This document shows positions 7,510 to 16,815 of a stretch of DNA of 64,000 nucleotides, in pieces (position 1 is the first letter of the stretch; every line of letters starts with the position of its first letter). This stretch comes from UBA5109 sp965662565. GTDB taxonomy: Bacteria; Pseudomonadota; Gammaproteobacteria; Pseudomonadales; Pseudohongiellaceae. The DNA is taken from assembly GCA_965662565.1 (NCBI GenBank), contig CBFIHS010000001.1, positions 1 to 64,000 on the forward strand, given 5' to 3'. The notes under the pieces were generated by a model that saw only the letters and a program-made list of their open reading frames with translations, made no database searches and was not told where the DNA came from. The position numbers were made by a program, and so were the translations under genes.

Positions 7510-8661
7510 ATGATAAAAACAAACACAAAATACCTTTTTGGAATTTTCTTTTTAGCACTTCTTTCAATCCAAACAGCCCCTTCAGCTTCAGGCCAAGATG
7601 CAAACCCAGCTCCAGCACGCTCTTGTAATCTGCCCGAACCAATCCCTTGCCCTTTAGCCCGCATAGTCGAGTTAAGTATTGAGCCTTCTATTATTGAACC
7701 CGGCGAATCAGCTCGTATCACTTGGGCATCAGAGAACCCAGTAAACATGACAATGAGCTCTGGCATCGGTCGTATTACAGCTCGCGGTACCATCGAAGTT
7801 AAGCCCGCTGCTACTACAACCTACACAATCAGATCCGATGGCGGCCTTAATGGTGAAGAAGTCAGACGTTCCATCACTCTTACCGTTCGCGGAACAGAGC
7901 CAGTCATAGAAGATACTTTACAGGAAACTGATGAACTCCCTCCCATCCCTCGCATGGCTAATGATAAACCTGACCTGCAAGGAGTTTGGTTTGGAGGATG
8001 GTGGTATTTGGGCAACCAGGATTTAGATAATGGCGGCCTACCTCAGGCTCCGACTCCAAAACCTGGTTTTGAAGATCTTGCGATAGTAGACGACCCTCTT
8101 GAAGTCGGCGAGGGTTGTGCAATAACCAGTGTCCCTTGGTATTTTGGCCCAGTTTATCACTTCCAAATTGTGCAGACTGCAGACACTATAGTTCTTATGA
8201 CTGAGCGTATGCATCTTTATAGAATCGTTGAAATGGATAAGGAGCATTCAGCCGATGTCATGAATGGTGAGAGCTTAACTTATTTAGGCAGCTCAGTAGG
8301 CTCTTGGGATGGCGATACTTTGGTTATTGATACCCGAGGCTTTAATCTAGAGACACATGTGGGCAAAGAAGAAGCTGCTTACATTGGCGGTTACAGGCAT
8401 TCTAAAAACTTACACATGGTTGAGCGCATCCGCCGGCTCGATTACAACACTCTTGAAATCGAGACCACTCTTGAAGATCCAGAATTGTTCGAAGGTCCTT
8501 GGCGTATAGTGAATCATCACGAATTGCGGCCCGAATTTAGCCGTGTACCTGAATACATCTGCGAACAAGACGAAGGCTTTTATGATTCAGTTTTAAATGG
8601 TCTTGAAGAAGTCCCTAAACCCTTCTGGTTAGAAGTAAGCCCTACCACCGAAGTTCATTAG
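7510..8661 (+). CDS. Secreted protein with Ig-like N-domain, partner of DUF6152 protein
   Basis: 383 aa. A signal peptide (to about residue 29) is followed by a Cys-Pro-rich strip (CNLPEPIPCPLARI). An Ig/PKD-like domain follows near residues 53-125: IEPSIIEPGESARITWAS and EVKPAATTTYTIRSDGG. A C-terminal domain from about residue 148 opens with PDLQGVWFGGWWYLGN and has paired aromatic and acidic motifs (SVGSWDGDTLVIDTRGFN, LHMVERIRRLDYNTLEIETT). That C-terminal pattern is common in secreted proteins encoded beside DUF6152. No catalytic motif is clear. It is translated 13 bp after DUF6152, so the two probably act together in the periplasm or on the surface. Confidence 0.65.
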   Translation: MIKTNTKYLFGIFFLALLSIQTAPSASGQDANPAPARSCNLPEPIPCPLARIVELSIEPSIIEPGESARITWASENPVNMTMSSGIGRITARGTIEVKPAATTTYTIRSDGGLNGEEVRRSITLTVRGTEPVIEDTLQETDELPPIPRMANDKPDLQGVWFGGWWYLGNQDLDNGGLPQAPTPKPGFEDLAIVDDPLEVGEGCAITSVPWYFGPVYHFQIVQTADTIVLMTERMHLYRIVEMDKEHSADVMNGESLTYLGSSVGSWDGDTLVIDTRGFNLETHVGKEEAAYIGGYRHSKNLHMVERIRRLDYNTLEIETTLEDPELFEGPWRIVNHHELRPEFSRVPEYICEQDEGFYDSVLNGLEEVPKPFWLEVSPTTEVH

Positions 8662-8682
8662 CTATACTTAATAGGAAGAGAG

Positions 8683-8720
8683 AAAAAAAGACTCTGTGAA
8701 TTGCATCGCTTTTCACAGAG
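8683..8720 (-). terminator. Rho-independent terminator of the leftward catabolic arm
   Basis: A 9-bp stem (CTCTGTGAA at 8692-8700, TTCACAGAG at 8712-8720) with an 11-nt loop is followed, on the minus strand, by a T run (A run at 8684-8690). It lies just past the MFS stop at 8732 and faces the convergent gene ending at 8661, so it may serve both. Confidence 0.75.
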
Positions 8721-8731
8721 CCAATACCTAT

Positions 8732-9868
8732 CTAGACTATAGCCTCAGCGGAGCGTTTGGCTTTTGTGAATATAATTACTGCAACGATGGCTATACAAAA
8801 TGCTGTCACACCCAGCGCACCATATCCTAGATTTTGACCAAGCGCTCCACCAACCACTGGCCCCATTGCTGCGCCAATCATAGCCATAGCTGGTGTTGCC
8901 GACGCAGCACGCCCTGTCTTATCCAGATGTGAAAGTAAACCAAATACAAAAGTGTGAGTGAATACCTGTACTGACACAAAAACAGCTACTGCTGGCGCCC
9001 AAAATTGAAAACTGACCGCCATAGTGACTACAAGAGCCAATAAGGCTTGAACAGTTGGACCTATTTGTGTGATTAGATGGGCATTGACTCTTTTTTGTAA
9101 AAATACCGCTAGGGGGGCTGGCACGATAAAATTAATAACCCCAAGCGCAATCAAAACTGCTTGAATTTGCCCAGCCTCAAAATTTCTTGTAAGACCGATA
9201 ACTTCAACAAAAGAAAACACCATGGCTTGATTGAAAGTCATTAAGCTGACGCCAAAAATCAAAAACCAAACTGCTTTACTAAAGGGTTTTACCTCGATAT
9301 GACGCAATTGGTCTGAAGGGTTTTTAAAAAAAGCAGCACACATTAAAGCAGCAAGTAACATTAAGCTGCCAAACACTACGAATAGAGCAGAACCACCAAA
9401 AGCAATGAGTATTTGCGGCACCGCCCCAAGAAAGATTATCCCAAAGAACCCTAAGGCAATGCTGGCAACAGCATAGAGCCGATGAGGGTTTACGCTGTGT
9501 GAAATTGTTCCATGCACTATTGAAAGCGCGGATCCTACTGAAAGCCCCGCCAATATGTGTAAGGCCGCAAGTATCGCGTAAGAGGACTGACTTACTGCGG
9601 TATAAAATGCCAAAGCAGCAGCACTAAAACCAACAACTGCGACTACTTTTTGATTCAAGCTTGTGAAGCGGGGAGCCACTACTAGACTAGCAGCCGTCGC
9701 GCCCAATAAAAACAATGTGGCTAGACCACCTGCTCGTTGAGGGCTGAACTCATACCTTTCCACGAGAGCACCTACCCAAACCGGCAAGGCCACTAGATCA
9801 ATCATACCAGCAACGTGCGCAACAATAAGTGCAGATACAGCCGCAAAACCCATCTTAGTATTCATCAT
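8732..9868 (-). CDS. MFS transporter
   Basis: 378 aa made almost entirely of hydrophobic helices, about 12 by eye, with short loops. Typical MFS features are ALVERYEFSPQRAGGLATLFLLG near the N-terminus, a basic cytoplasmic loop, and GAAMGPVVGGALGQNLGYG in the second half. It is the last gene of the leftward catabolic arm before a terminator, so uptake of the pathway substrate (or efflux of an intermediate) is likely. The family is certain; the substrate is not. Confidence 0.85.
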   Translation of the reverse strand: MMNTKMGFAAVSALIVAHVAGMIDLVALPVWVGALVERYEFSPQRAGGLATLFLLGATAASLVVAPRFTSLNQKVVAVVGFSAAALAFYTAVSQSSYAILAALHILAGLSVGSALSIVHGTISHSVNPHRLYAVASIALGFFGIIFLGAVPQILIAFGGSALFVVFGSLMLLAALMCAAFFKNPSDQLRHIEVKPFSKAVWFLIFGVSLMTFNQAMVFSFVEVIGLTRNFEAGQIQAVLIALGVINFIVPAPLAVFLQKRVNAHLITQIGPTVQALLALVVTMAVSFQFWAPAVAVFVSVQVFTHTFVFGLLSHLDKTGRAASATPAMAMIGAAMGPVVGGALGQNLGYGALGVTAFCIAIVAVIIFTKAKRSAEAIV

Positions 9869-9960
9869 TAATCCTAATTTTTATGGTTTTAATTTTTAAT
9901 ATTATTATTTAAAACGACTTAATAATTTCTTATAGAACTCTTGCTCAAAATTAGAGTCAA

Positions 9961-10791
9961 CTAAGTTAATATTCTCTGCTCACGTAAATCTTTACTTCCG
10001 ACAGAATGGGTTAATGAAGCACCCAAGTATTCGACAACTTCCAAATCTGCCAATGTATTCACAATATTATAAAGAGTAGGTAGGTCTTCCCATTGAGCTT
10101 TATTCCAAGCTAAAGAACCCTCACCTTTAAAGTTTTTTAGGACACGACTTTTAACACATGAAGCAGGTGTAAACGTTGGATACTCAACATCAGAATTACC
10201 CCAGTCACCGGTTCTGGGCATGTATTTGTAATGCAACTCACCATCACTTACTTTTGCTGAACTACCTGTAGCTTCGACTGACTGTTCAGCTAACTTATTA
10301 AGCTTAATATCAAGGAAGTTGAAGCCATGCCAGCTAACAGAAACTTTCGCCTTGTCATCTACGATCACCGGCCCAGTAATTTCTGCATAAACTTTAGAAA
10401 AGCCCAGTTCTTCTCTTCCAGTAATAATTGGTTCACACATATTTTCAAACAGCACACACAAAAACGAGCCATCTATTTTATCAACCTTGCCTGAAAACTT
10501 TGCTGGAAAAGAAACTCCAGCCATTGAGTAGCCCCGCCCTGCTAACCAATCAACGCCTATCATTTGAGTGGCAACTATAGAAACTATTGGTTCGTCACCG
10601 AGGCTAAAGCATTCTGGCAATAGAGCTCTTAGTTGATCCGGATTAGAACGATAAGAAAGGCTTATCGATTTACTTTTCGGCGTGTTCTCAAAATCAAAAT
10701 TACGCCCCTCAGGTAATTGCCTTGGCCCTAGACCTGGACCAAACTGTACAGGCATACGATACATTTTTCCGGGAATAAATTTATAACTCAT
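9961..10791 (-). CDS. Acetoacetate decarboxylase family protein
   Basis: 276 aa of the ADC superfamily. The segment REELGFSKVYAEITGP corresponds to the active-site region where ADC has its Schiff-base Lys, and a Lys is present there. Other family-like parts are MYRMPVQFGPG at the start and SLSYRSNPDQLRALLPECF. True ADC turns acetoacetate into acetone and CO2, but many family members act on other beta-keto acids or are dehydratases or aldolases. Next to genes that activate acetoacetate to its CoA ester, acetone formation would be counterproductive, so action on a ring-derived keto acid is more likely. It sits between the cupin and MFS genes in the leftward arm. Confidence 0.8.
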   Translation of the reverse strand: MSYKFIPGKMYRMPVQFGPGLGPRQLPEGRNFDFENTPKSKSISLSYRSNPDQLRALLPECFSLGDEPIVSIVATQMIGVDWLAGRGYSMAGVSFPAKFSGKVDKIDGSFLCVLFENMCEPIITGREELGFSKVYAEITGPVIVDDKAKVSVSWHGFNFLDIKLNKLAEQSVEATGSSAKVSDGELHYKYMPRTGDWGNSDVEYPTFTPASCVKSRVLKNFKGEGSLAWNKAQWEDLPTLYNIVNTLADLEVVEYLGASLTHSVGSKDLREQRILT

Positions 10792-10839
10792 AAGTCTAAA
10801 ATCTTTTGCTAATACTTAGTAATAATTCCCAAGCTTAAT

Positions 10840-11346
10840 TTAAACAGATACTTCAGAGAAAGCTTCACCTTCATAAACATAAGGAGAAGCTTCCGTTAAT
10901 ACGAAAATTATTCGACAAGGCTTGTCACCTACAGTCCTCCATAAGTGAATTGTGCCCCTCTGCACACAAACATCACCCGCATTGAGAACCAATTTTTCAC
11001 CATCATCCAGTTCAAGTTCTACCGAACCCGAAAGAACAATACCATAATCTATGCTGTTAGACCGATGCATAGGAGACTCGCCGCCTGGCAACATATCAAC
11101 GACTCGAAGCACTGAACCTTGCTTAATCGTAAGGCCTGCTTCTCGTTCACGCCCATCTTTTTCATCATTATTGTTTGCTGGAACTTCTGCAGTCGTCCAT
11201 AACAAAGAAAAGGCAGCATCGCCTGAGGGTATTACTTCAGGTTGGTAAGTATCGTCGGATCGAATAACCGCACGGCCATCAGAATTATGTCCGGTTACGA
11301 CTCGTCGGATCGCATCCGAAGTTTCTGAGTTTTTGTCTCCGGCCAT
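10840..11346 (-). CDS. Small cytoplasmic cupin-domain protein
   Basis: 168 aa with no signal peptide. The cupin core is PMHRSNSIDYGIVLSGSVELEL followed by LNAGDVCVQRGTIHLWR; the first motif retains a His and the second GTIHLW. It overlaps the stop of the FAH-family gene upstream by one base (TAATG), showing tight coupling. Similar cupins occur in aromatic degradation operons with unclear roles. It is too short to be a two-domain gentisate or homogentisate dioxygenase, so it is probably an accessory or isomerase-type enzyme. Confidence 0.75.
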   Translation of the reverse strand: MAGDKNSETSDAIRRVVTGHNSDGRAVIRSDDTYQPEVIPSGDAAFSLLWTTAEVPANNNDEKDGREREAGLTIKQGSVLRVVDMLPGGESPMHRSNSIDYGIVLSGSVELELDDGEKLVLNAGDVCVQRGTIHLWRTVGDKPCRIIFVLTEASPYVYEGEAFSEVSV

Positions 11347-12308
11347 TAGTTTTGAACCACTTTTTGTTTAAAATCGCCGAATAGCGAAGTCCCTTCAGGG
11401 TAATCCACTCGCATTTCTACAGTGTCGCCAAACTTCATAAACGCAGTCTCTGGAGCACCTTTGTCGACTATCTCCATACCGCGTCTTTCGGCAATACAAC
11501 TGGAACCAACATCACGGAAATTATCATTAGAGACTGTACCCGAACCAATAATGGTTCCAGCACACAGATCTCGAGTTGCAGCTGCATGAGCGATTAAGTC
11601 ATGAAAGCCAACTTGCATAGCTTCTCCATTAGGATGTCCAAAATGCGATCCATTCCAATGAGTATGAAGCTCTAGAGCAAGTCTTCCCTCTCTCCATGCT
11701 TCTCCGGCTTCATCTGGGGTAATGGCAAACGGTGCCATAGAACAAGCTGGTTTAGCTTGAATCCAGCCGAAACCTGTTTTCATTTCTATTGGCGCAATCG
11801 TGCGTAAAGACCAATCATTTATTTGTACCAATAACTTGATGTGCGAAAGCGCCTCTTCCGGAGTCACGCCCATAGGGACTTCATCAACAATCACCCCAAA
11901 CTCGCCTTCAAAATCAATACCGTCAGCTTCACTGACAAAGGGAATATCATCACTGGGCCCATAAAAAAAATGCGACATGCCCTGGTACATTAGAGGCTTA
12001 TCAGATTCAATCGGGTCAAGATGAAAGGCTTTTTGCATCAACTCTCCATGACTGGCAAAGACTGAACCATCAAGCCATTGCCAAGCTCTTGGTAAAGGTG
12101 AGGCATAATCTAAACCGCTGGTTGAGTCACCAGCACCGGAAGCCAACTGATCAGCAAACGAGTTTAACTCTTTTGATGCTTCATCCCAGTTTTCAATTAC
12201 TTGCTGCATAGTTTGAAAATTTGCTGATGACAGATAACGACTTCCATCAACTGAAACAACAATCAGACATCCGTCAACTGTTGTATTTTTTATTGTGGCT
12301 AGTTTCAT
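11346..12308 (-). CDS. Fumarylacetoacetate hydrolase family protein
   Basis: 320 aa. The FAH catalytic domain is in the C-terminal two-thirds. The metal-binding acidic set is in DGIDFEGEFGVIVDEVP, and the family-typical IQINDWS-like segment is LLVQINDWSLR. Later come GFGWIQAKPACSMAPFAI and a C-terminal GTIIGSGTVSNDN block. FAH enzymes hydrolyse a C-C bond of a beta-diketo acid, for example fumarylacetoacetate to fumarate plus acetoacetate. The acetoacetyl-CoA synthetase and thiolase in the opposite arm fit acetoacetate as a product. It is 8 bp from the upstream cyclase gene and overlaps the downstream cupin. Confidence 0.88.
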   Translation of the reverse strand: MKLATIKNTTVDGCLIVVSVDGSRYLSSANFQTMQQVIENWDEASKELNSFADQLASGAGDSTSGLDYASPLPRAWQWLDGSVFASHGELMQKAFHLDPIESDKPLMYQGMSHFFYGPSDDIPFVSEADGIDFEGEFGVIVDEVPMGVTPEEALSHIKLLVQINDWSLRTIAPIEMKTGFGWIQAKPACSMAPFAITPDEAGEAWREGRLALELHTHWNGSHFGHPNGEAMQVGFHDLIAHAAATRDLCAGTIIGSGTVSNDNFRDVGSSCIAERRGMEIVDKGAPETAFMKFGDTVEMRVDYPEGTSLFGDFKQKVVQN

Positions 12309-12316
12309 ACTCTTTT

Positions 12317-13096
12317 TTAATCCTCAAAAATTGCCACTGCTCGGGTCCAACCAGCCGAAGCGCCTTTGATTTTATGAGGAAAACAACAAACCGTAAAACC
12401 ACTCGCTGGCAATACTTCTAAATTGTGCAATTTTTCTAAATGACAGTAACCAATATCCTTGCCAGCCTTATGACCCTCCCAAATCAAGGAGGTATCGCCT
12501 GTCTCTTTAACTTTTTCTGCAGTATACGAAAAAGGGGCATCCCAAGACCAAGCATCAGTACCAGTGAGTTTCACACCTTTTTCCAATAAGTACATGGTCG
12601 CTTCATAACCCATGCCGCAACCAATATTAACGAAATTTGGATCACCCAATGCTTTTCCAGCAGCAGTGTTAATTACTACGATATCGTAAGGCTGTATCTC
12701 AACATTCACTCTTTCTAATTCAGCTTCAACTTCAGCGGCTGTTACAACATGACCGTCAGGCATGTGCCTGAAATCCAATTTAACCCCCGGACGAAAACAC
12801 CAATCCAAAGGCACCTCATCAATGCTTAGAGAAGGCTTACCTCCATCCATTGTAGGATGAAAATGCCATGGAGCGTCTAAATGAGTACCGTTGTGTGTTG
12901 TGAGTTTTACAGTTTCGGCAGCTGCAAAACCTTCACCACCAACGAAGTCTTCAGCTACAACTCCTGGAAAAAAAATTCCGGCTTCTTCAACAGTTTCACG
13001 ATGGGTTTGATAGGTAATCTCCGGCCTCATAAAAGGCGGATCCGAAATCACATCATTCTCAAGGTAGATTGAAAGGTCAACAAATCTGTGAGGCAT
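12317..13096 (-). CDS. Cyclase / kynurenine-formamidase-like metal hydrolase
   Basis: 259 aa of the PF04199-type cyclase family. The defining zinc-binding motif is clear: THNGTHLDAPWHFHP near residues 86-100, matching HxGTHxDxPxH. It opens with HRFVDLSIYLENDV and contains VVINTAAGKALGDP. Members hydrolyse cyclic amides, lactones or formyl groups (isatin hydrolase, formamidase). Within this operon it could open a lactone formed during ring degradation. It is 8 bp upstream of the FAH gene and 45 bp downstream of the alpha/beta hydrolase. Confidence 0.85.
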   Translation of the reverse strand: MPHRFVDLSIYLENDVISDPPFMRPEITYQTHRETVEEAGIFFPGVVAEDFVGGEGFAAAETVKLTTHNGTHLDAPWHFHPTMDGGKPSLSIDEVPLDWCFRPGVKLDFRHMPDGHVVTAAEVEAELERVNVEIQPYDIVVINTAAGKALGDPNFVNIGCGMGYEATMYLLEKGVKLTGTDAWSWDAPFSYTAEKVKETGDTSLIWEGHKAGKDIGYCHLEKLHNLEVLPASGFTVCCFPHKIKGASAGWTRAVAIFED

Positions 13097-13141
13097 AACT
13101 CTAACCCTTATAGTTACTTTATGATTAATTCACGTGTTATT

Positions 13142-14302
13142 TTAGGCAGTATGACCACCAAGAGTATCTACAAACCAGTCTGCAATATACTCAGTACCAA
13201 ACGACATATTATCCGCACCGACATGCTCAACGCCACCTTCTCTATGAGTAAAGATTTTAAGTTGACGATTCGGAGAATTTACAAGTTGATCAAAACTCTG
13301 TTGAGCATAATCGACATTGATTTGCCTATCCTCAGCACCGTGTGTCACTAAAAAAGGGACTTTGATTTTATCCATCACTCCGTTGAGTGTCATGCCTTTA
13401 GATTTCTCTAAAAATTCTTCCATGTCTTTACAACCAAAGACCCAGAACACATGATTCCAATAGTGAGGAACAGGGTTTTCACCCTCACGATTAATTCGTT
13501 TCTGTTGCACTTCTGCCCAGTTATGATTAGCACCCCATACTGCACCAGAAGCGAATCTTGGTTCAAACGCAACCGCTCTAGGCGCATAGTGACCACCCAG
13601 TGATATTCCAGTCATGCCAATTTTCTTAGGATCAACGAAACTTTGCTGCTCCAACCAGTCAACCCATGCTGAAGCCCACTCCTCGCTGGCAAATGTTGCG
13701 GGAATATCGTGTAAGCGCAAAGCTTCACCAGTACCTGGCTGATCGACACAAAGGCAGCTAATGCCACGCTTAGCAAGAGCTAATGGAAAGCCTCCCAACC
13801 ACAGCATTTCTTTACAACTATCCAGGCCGTTGCAAAAAATTACTATCGGTTTAGGGCCCTCGCCTTCGGCAACAGTCAAGTAACCAGACAAGGCTTTATT
13901 ATCACCATAAGGTATCTCGACTCGCTTAACATTATCATTCACGAAACTAGTGCCTTTAGCAAAACTTTCGAGCCCTTTCTTATACGTTTCCATTCTGCCT
14001 GGATAACCCTGGCCCTGCATGCGTTCAGCAGTCACGTAATAAATACTGGCTCGTTTAAGTTTTGTGCCTGCGGAATAAAGGCGACCTTGCTCCTCATCTT
14101 CAGCTGCTAGACCCGCTAACTTATCAGCCATCTTCACCCATTCACGATGAAACTCTTGCGTGCCAGCATCTTCTCCATTGTCTGCAGCCTTCTTAATTGG
14201 CTCACACATATCAACAATTTCACCAATCCTACCGCCATTTTCCATTGCAATAGAAATTGATAAGTTCCACACATAGTTCGGAAAATATTCAAATAATGCC
14301 AT
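13142..14302 (-). CDS. Alpha/beta hydrolase, FrsA / pseudooxynicotine-hydrolase type
   Basis: 386 aa. A helical N-terminal part (residues 1-120) precedes a hydrolase core, the layout of FrsA-like and 2,6-dihydroxypseudooxynicotine hydrolases. The nucleophile elbow is GMTGISLGGHYAPRAV. The acid is likely in THGAEDRQINV and the base in EGGVEHVGADN, so the triad looks complete. Some enzymes with this architecture cleave C-C bonds of beta-diketones, which would suit the pathway. It has its own start 105 bp after the monooxygenase gene. A carbon-carbon hydrolase role is inferred; an esterase is the alternative. Confidence 0.82.
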   Translation of the reverse strand: MALFEYFPNYVWNLSISIAMENGGRIGEIVDMCEPIKKAADNGEDAGTQEFHREWVKMADKLAGLAAEDEEQGRLYSAGTKLKRASIYYVTAERMQGQGYPGRMETYKKGLESFAKGTSFVNDNVKRVEIPYGDNKALSGYLTVAEGEGPKPIVIFCNGLDSCKEMLWLGGFPLALAKRGISCLCVDQPGTGEALRLHDIPATFASEEWASAWVDWLEQQSFVDPKKIGMTGISLGGHYAPRAVAFEPRFASGAVWGANHNWAEVQQKRINREGENPVPHYWNHVFWVFGCKDMEEFLEKSKGMTLNGVMDKIKVPFLVTHGAEDRQINVDYAQQSFDQLVNSPNRQLKIFTHREGGVEHVGADNMSFGTEYIADWFVDTLGGHTA

Positions 14303-14407
14303 AAGATTTTTCTACCTTTTTTCTCTAAATTATTAGTTTTATTTTTCTAGAATTAATTTTTTTCTATTTTAAATGATCTTTGCCTCATACCATCACTCAA
14401 GCCTTAC

Positions 14408-15523
14408 TTAAAGTGGTTCTGCAATAACTTTGAACATCTTCGCAGACTCTTCTCCGTTATTTTTTAAAGGTCCTTCACCAATTTGCCCTTTGCAAATAGC
14501 CACGGAAGATTCCACGATATAGCAACAGCGTTCATAACGACGCTTCTGAAAACCTGCAAAAGCCTCACTCACAGAATCAGCCTTTTCAAGTTCTTCCGCC
14601 AAGACCAAGCTGTCTTCAATAGCCATTCCAGCTCCCTGCCCTAAGTGAGGCGTTGTTGCGTGAGCAGCATCGCCAATCAAAACAACATTTCCTTTATGCC
14701 AATCGCCTTTAATTAGAGTCCATTCAAGTGGTTTGTATACAACCTCACTATCATCAGTAATTTCTTTTGCAAGCTCACTGATTAGAGGTGAAGCCCCGAC
14801 TAGTTTTTCTCGCATGGCAGCGGCAATCCCTTCACGAGGATAAAGAGGGTTACCAGGTTCAGGAGTAGTCACGTACATGTACATTAACTCTTCAGACAAT
14901 GGCACTAAGCCACACCCTATACGGCCTTCATAAACGCAAAGTGCTTGCATATCTTTAGGTCGTTTAAAGTTGTATCGCCAAACGCCCTGTCCGGCAAATT
15001 CAGGCTTTGGTAACTCAGGGAAAACCATTTCTCTGGTTTGGGAATAAACCCCATCCGCACCGACTACCAGGTTATACAAACCTACTGTGCCATCTGAAAA
15101 CTCTACTTGAACACCGTTATCAATTTCTTTAAGCGTCTTAACAACAACACCTAAACGAACATTAGCGCCTTCTTTTTTTGCTCTGTCGGCAAGTACTTTT
15201 TGTAAGGCTCTACGCCCAATACCTAACTGAGCTGGATATTTTTCTGTGAGTCTTGGTGCTGGAATCTTTGCCGCAAGATCACCATTGGGTGTGTAAATTT
15301 CAAGACCATTGAAAGGAAAACCAGCTTCCAGATAATCATCGATAATGCCGAGATCAGCGACAGCTCGTATCACATTGGACTGCTGGATTATTCCAACTCC
15401 ATAAACTGACCATTCTGGGTCTTTTTCAATGATTTCAACATTGAAGCCTTTTTGGCCTAAGGCAATGGCCGAAGTTAAGCCACCTATGCCTCCGCCAACA
15501 ATCAGCACGGAAAGGTTTTTCAT
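14408..15523 (-). CDS. FAD-dependent aromatic monooxygenase (salicylate / 3-hydroxybenzoate hydroxylase-like)
   Basis: 371 aa class A flavoprotein hydroxylase. The Rossmann motif VGGGIGGLTSAIALGQ is at residues 9-24, the DG motif is VGADGVYSQTR near 155, and the second FAD motif is IGDAAHATTPHLGQGAGMAIED near 283-304. It should use NAD(P)H and O2 to add a hydroxyl to an aromatic ring, priming it for cleavage. It is the first gene of the leftward arm, 155 bp from the LysR regulator. The exact ring substrate cannot be told. Confidence 0.88.
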   Translation of the reverse strand: MKNLSVLIVGGGIGGLTSAIALGQKGFNVEIIEKDPEWSVYGVGIIQQSNVIRAVADLGIIDDYLEAGFPFNGLEIYTPNGDLAAKIPAPRLTEKYPAQLGIGRRALQKVLADRAKKEGANVRLGVVVKTLKEIDNGVQVEFSDGTVGLYNLVVGADGVYSQTREMVFPELPKPEFAGQGVWRYNFKRPKDMQALCVYEGRIGCGLVPLSEELMYMYVTTPEPGNPLYPREGIAAAMREKLVGASPLISELAKEITDDSEVVYKPLEWTLIKGDWHKGNVVLIGDAAHATTPHLGQGAGMAIEDSLVLAEELEKADSVSEAFAGFQKRRYERCCYIVESSVAICKGQIGEGPLKNNGEESAKMFKVIAEPL

Positions 15524-15678
15524 ATAAAGTCACCCTTGGTAAATTTTAAATTATTATTAGTATTTAGCTTATAGCACTTAATTTCATTAATAAAATTTAT
15601 TATTTTTATTGTTTACTATTAACAAAGCGGATAGCTTGCTCGAATTGAGTCAAGCTCAGAGTCTCTTGCATTGCGGGC

Positions 15679-16581
15679 TTATATTTTTGCTATTTCTTGC
15701 ATGCGCTCTCGCAACCACTTCAAGCCTTGATCACCAGTTCTAGCACTATGAAATTGAACCATCATTCGCATCAACGGAAAGTCAAAAGGTAGCGGAGCTA
15801 TTTTAATAGGAAATACGCCTTTAAATTTATTGGCCAAACGTTCTTGTATCACTGCAAGTCTATCAGTCCCTTGCACGAGCCACGGAACAGCCGAAAAATG
15901 TGGTGCATAGATTTCAATTTGCCTATTAAAACCTAACTGATCCATATACCTTTCAATAAAAGGGGGATCGCTATTCGGGCCCAAAGCAACAACGATATGC
16001 TTGGCATCAAAAAATTCAGTATCCGTTATTTTTCTTCTCATTCTCGGATTATCTTCCCAGCCTACAACGACCAAGCGCTCTTCAAATAAAAACTCTGCAG
16101 GATGTTGCGAGGATAAATATTCTTCTGGCAACAACATCACGTCGATCTTGCCTTGCTCAAATTTCGTTCTTACGGAATCATCCGAAAGTCGAACGTCCAT
16201 TCTCACGTCAGGAGCTTTATTTCTCAATGACGCAACCAGCGGGGTGACCAAGACTTTCAACATATAATCTGAGCACATCAGACGAAAAAGCCTTTCAGAC
16301 TTTAAGGGCTCAAATTCAGAAGACATAGCAATCATATTGTCTACTTGAGCGATAATCCTTTTAACTTCTGGCACCAAGCTTTCTGCATAAGAGGTTGGAA
16401 TTAAGCGTTTGCCATGCAAGACCAGAAGCTCATCGTTAAAATAATCTCTGAGCCTCCCCAAGGCAGCGCTCGCCGCAGGCTGACTTAAATGCAAACGGTC
16501 TGCCGCTCTAGACACACTCCTCTCTTCTAATAAAATATCGAAAGCAACCAGCAAATTGAGATCTAAACCTTTTAAGCGCAT
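15679..16581 (-). CDS. LysR-family transcriptional regulator of the catabolic cluster
   Basis: 300 aa. The winged helix is at the N-terminus: LDLNLLVAFDILLEERSVSR, AADRLHLSQPAASAALGRLR. The next stretch, YFNDELLVLHGKRLIPTSYA, is like the NahR/NodD-related branch of LysR proteins, many of which answer to aromatic compounds. The C-terminal effector domain is full length. It sits between the two divergent arms, transcribed with the leftward one and back-to-back with the GST gene. It probably activates both arms when the aromatic inducer is present. Confidence 0.9.
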   Translation of the reverse strand: MRLKGLDLNLLVAFDILLEERSVSRAADRLHLSQPAASAALGRLRDYFNDELLVLHGKRLIPTSYAESLVPEVKRIIAQVDNMIAMSSEFEPLKSERLFRLMCSDYMLKVLVTPLVASLRNKAPDVRMDVRLSDDSVRTKFEQGKIDVMLLPEEYLSSQHPAEFLFEERLVVVGWEDNPRMRRKITDTEFFDAKHIVVALGPNSDPPFIERYMDQLGFNRQIEIYAPHFSAVPWLVQGTDRLAVIQERLANKFKGVFPIKIAPLPFDFPLMRMMVQFHSARTGDQGLKWLRERMQEIAKI

Positions 16582-16815
16582 AAACCACCTATTAATGAAA
16601 TAATTACATTATTATAAAAACAAACAATTGGATTTATATCAATAGGAATGTTGTTATACTTTTCTAATAATTAAAAACTTAATCGCAGCCCTAAAATCAC
16701 ATCACGCTATTATGAGCTTGAAAACTTTCCAGCCTACAATGATCGATGTTTCTTTATTTGCCATTGATAAGACTGGGCCTTTTATTTCTAATTCTCAACA
16801 GCTGGGCACAATATT
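16582..16815. promoter_or_regulatory. Divergent LysR / GST control region
   Basis: The 234-bp gap contains a short dyad, AATAAT(TAC)ATTATT, at 16599-16613 beside the lysR start, suitable for an autoregulatory LysR site. A possible rightward -10 TATACT is at 16655-16660. Both are weak predictions from pattern alone. A 35-codon open frame (16712-16819) fills the leader before the GST start. Confidence 0.35.

Noticed and set aside
10840..11346. Cupin as gentisate or homogentisate dioxygenase
   Set aside because: 168 aa with one cupin motif pair is far shorter than those ring-cleaving enzymes; the VOC protein is the better candidate.
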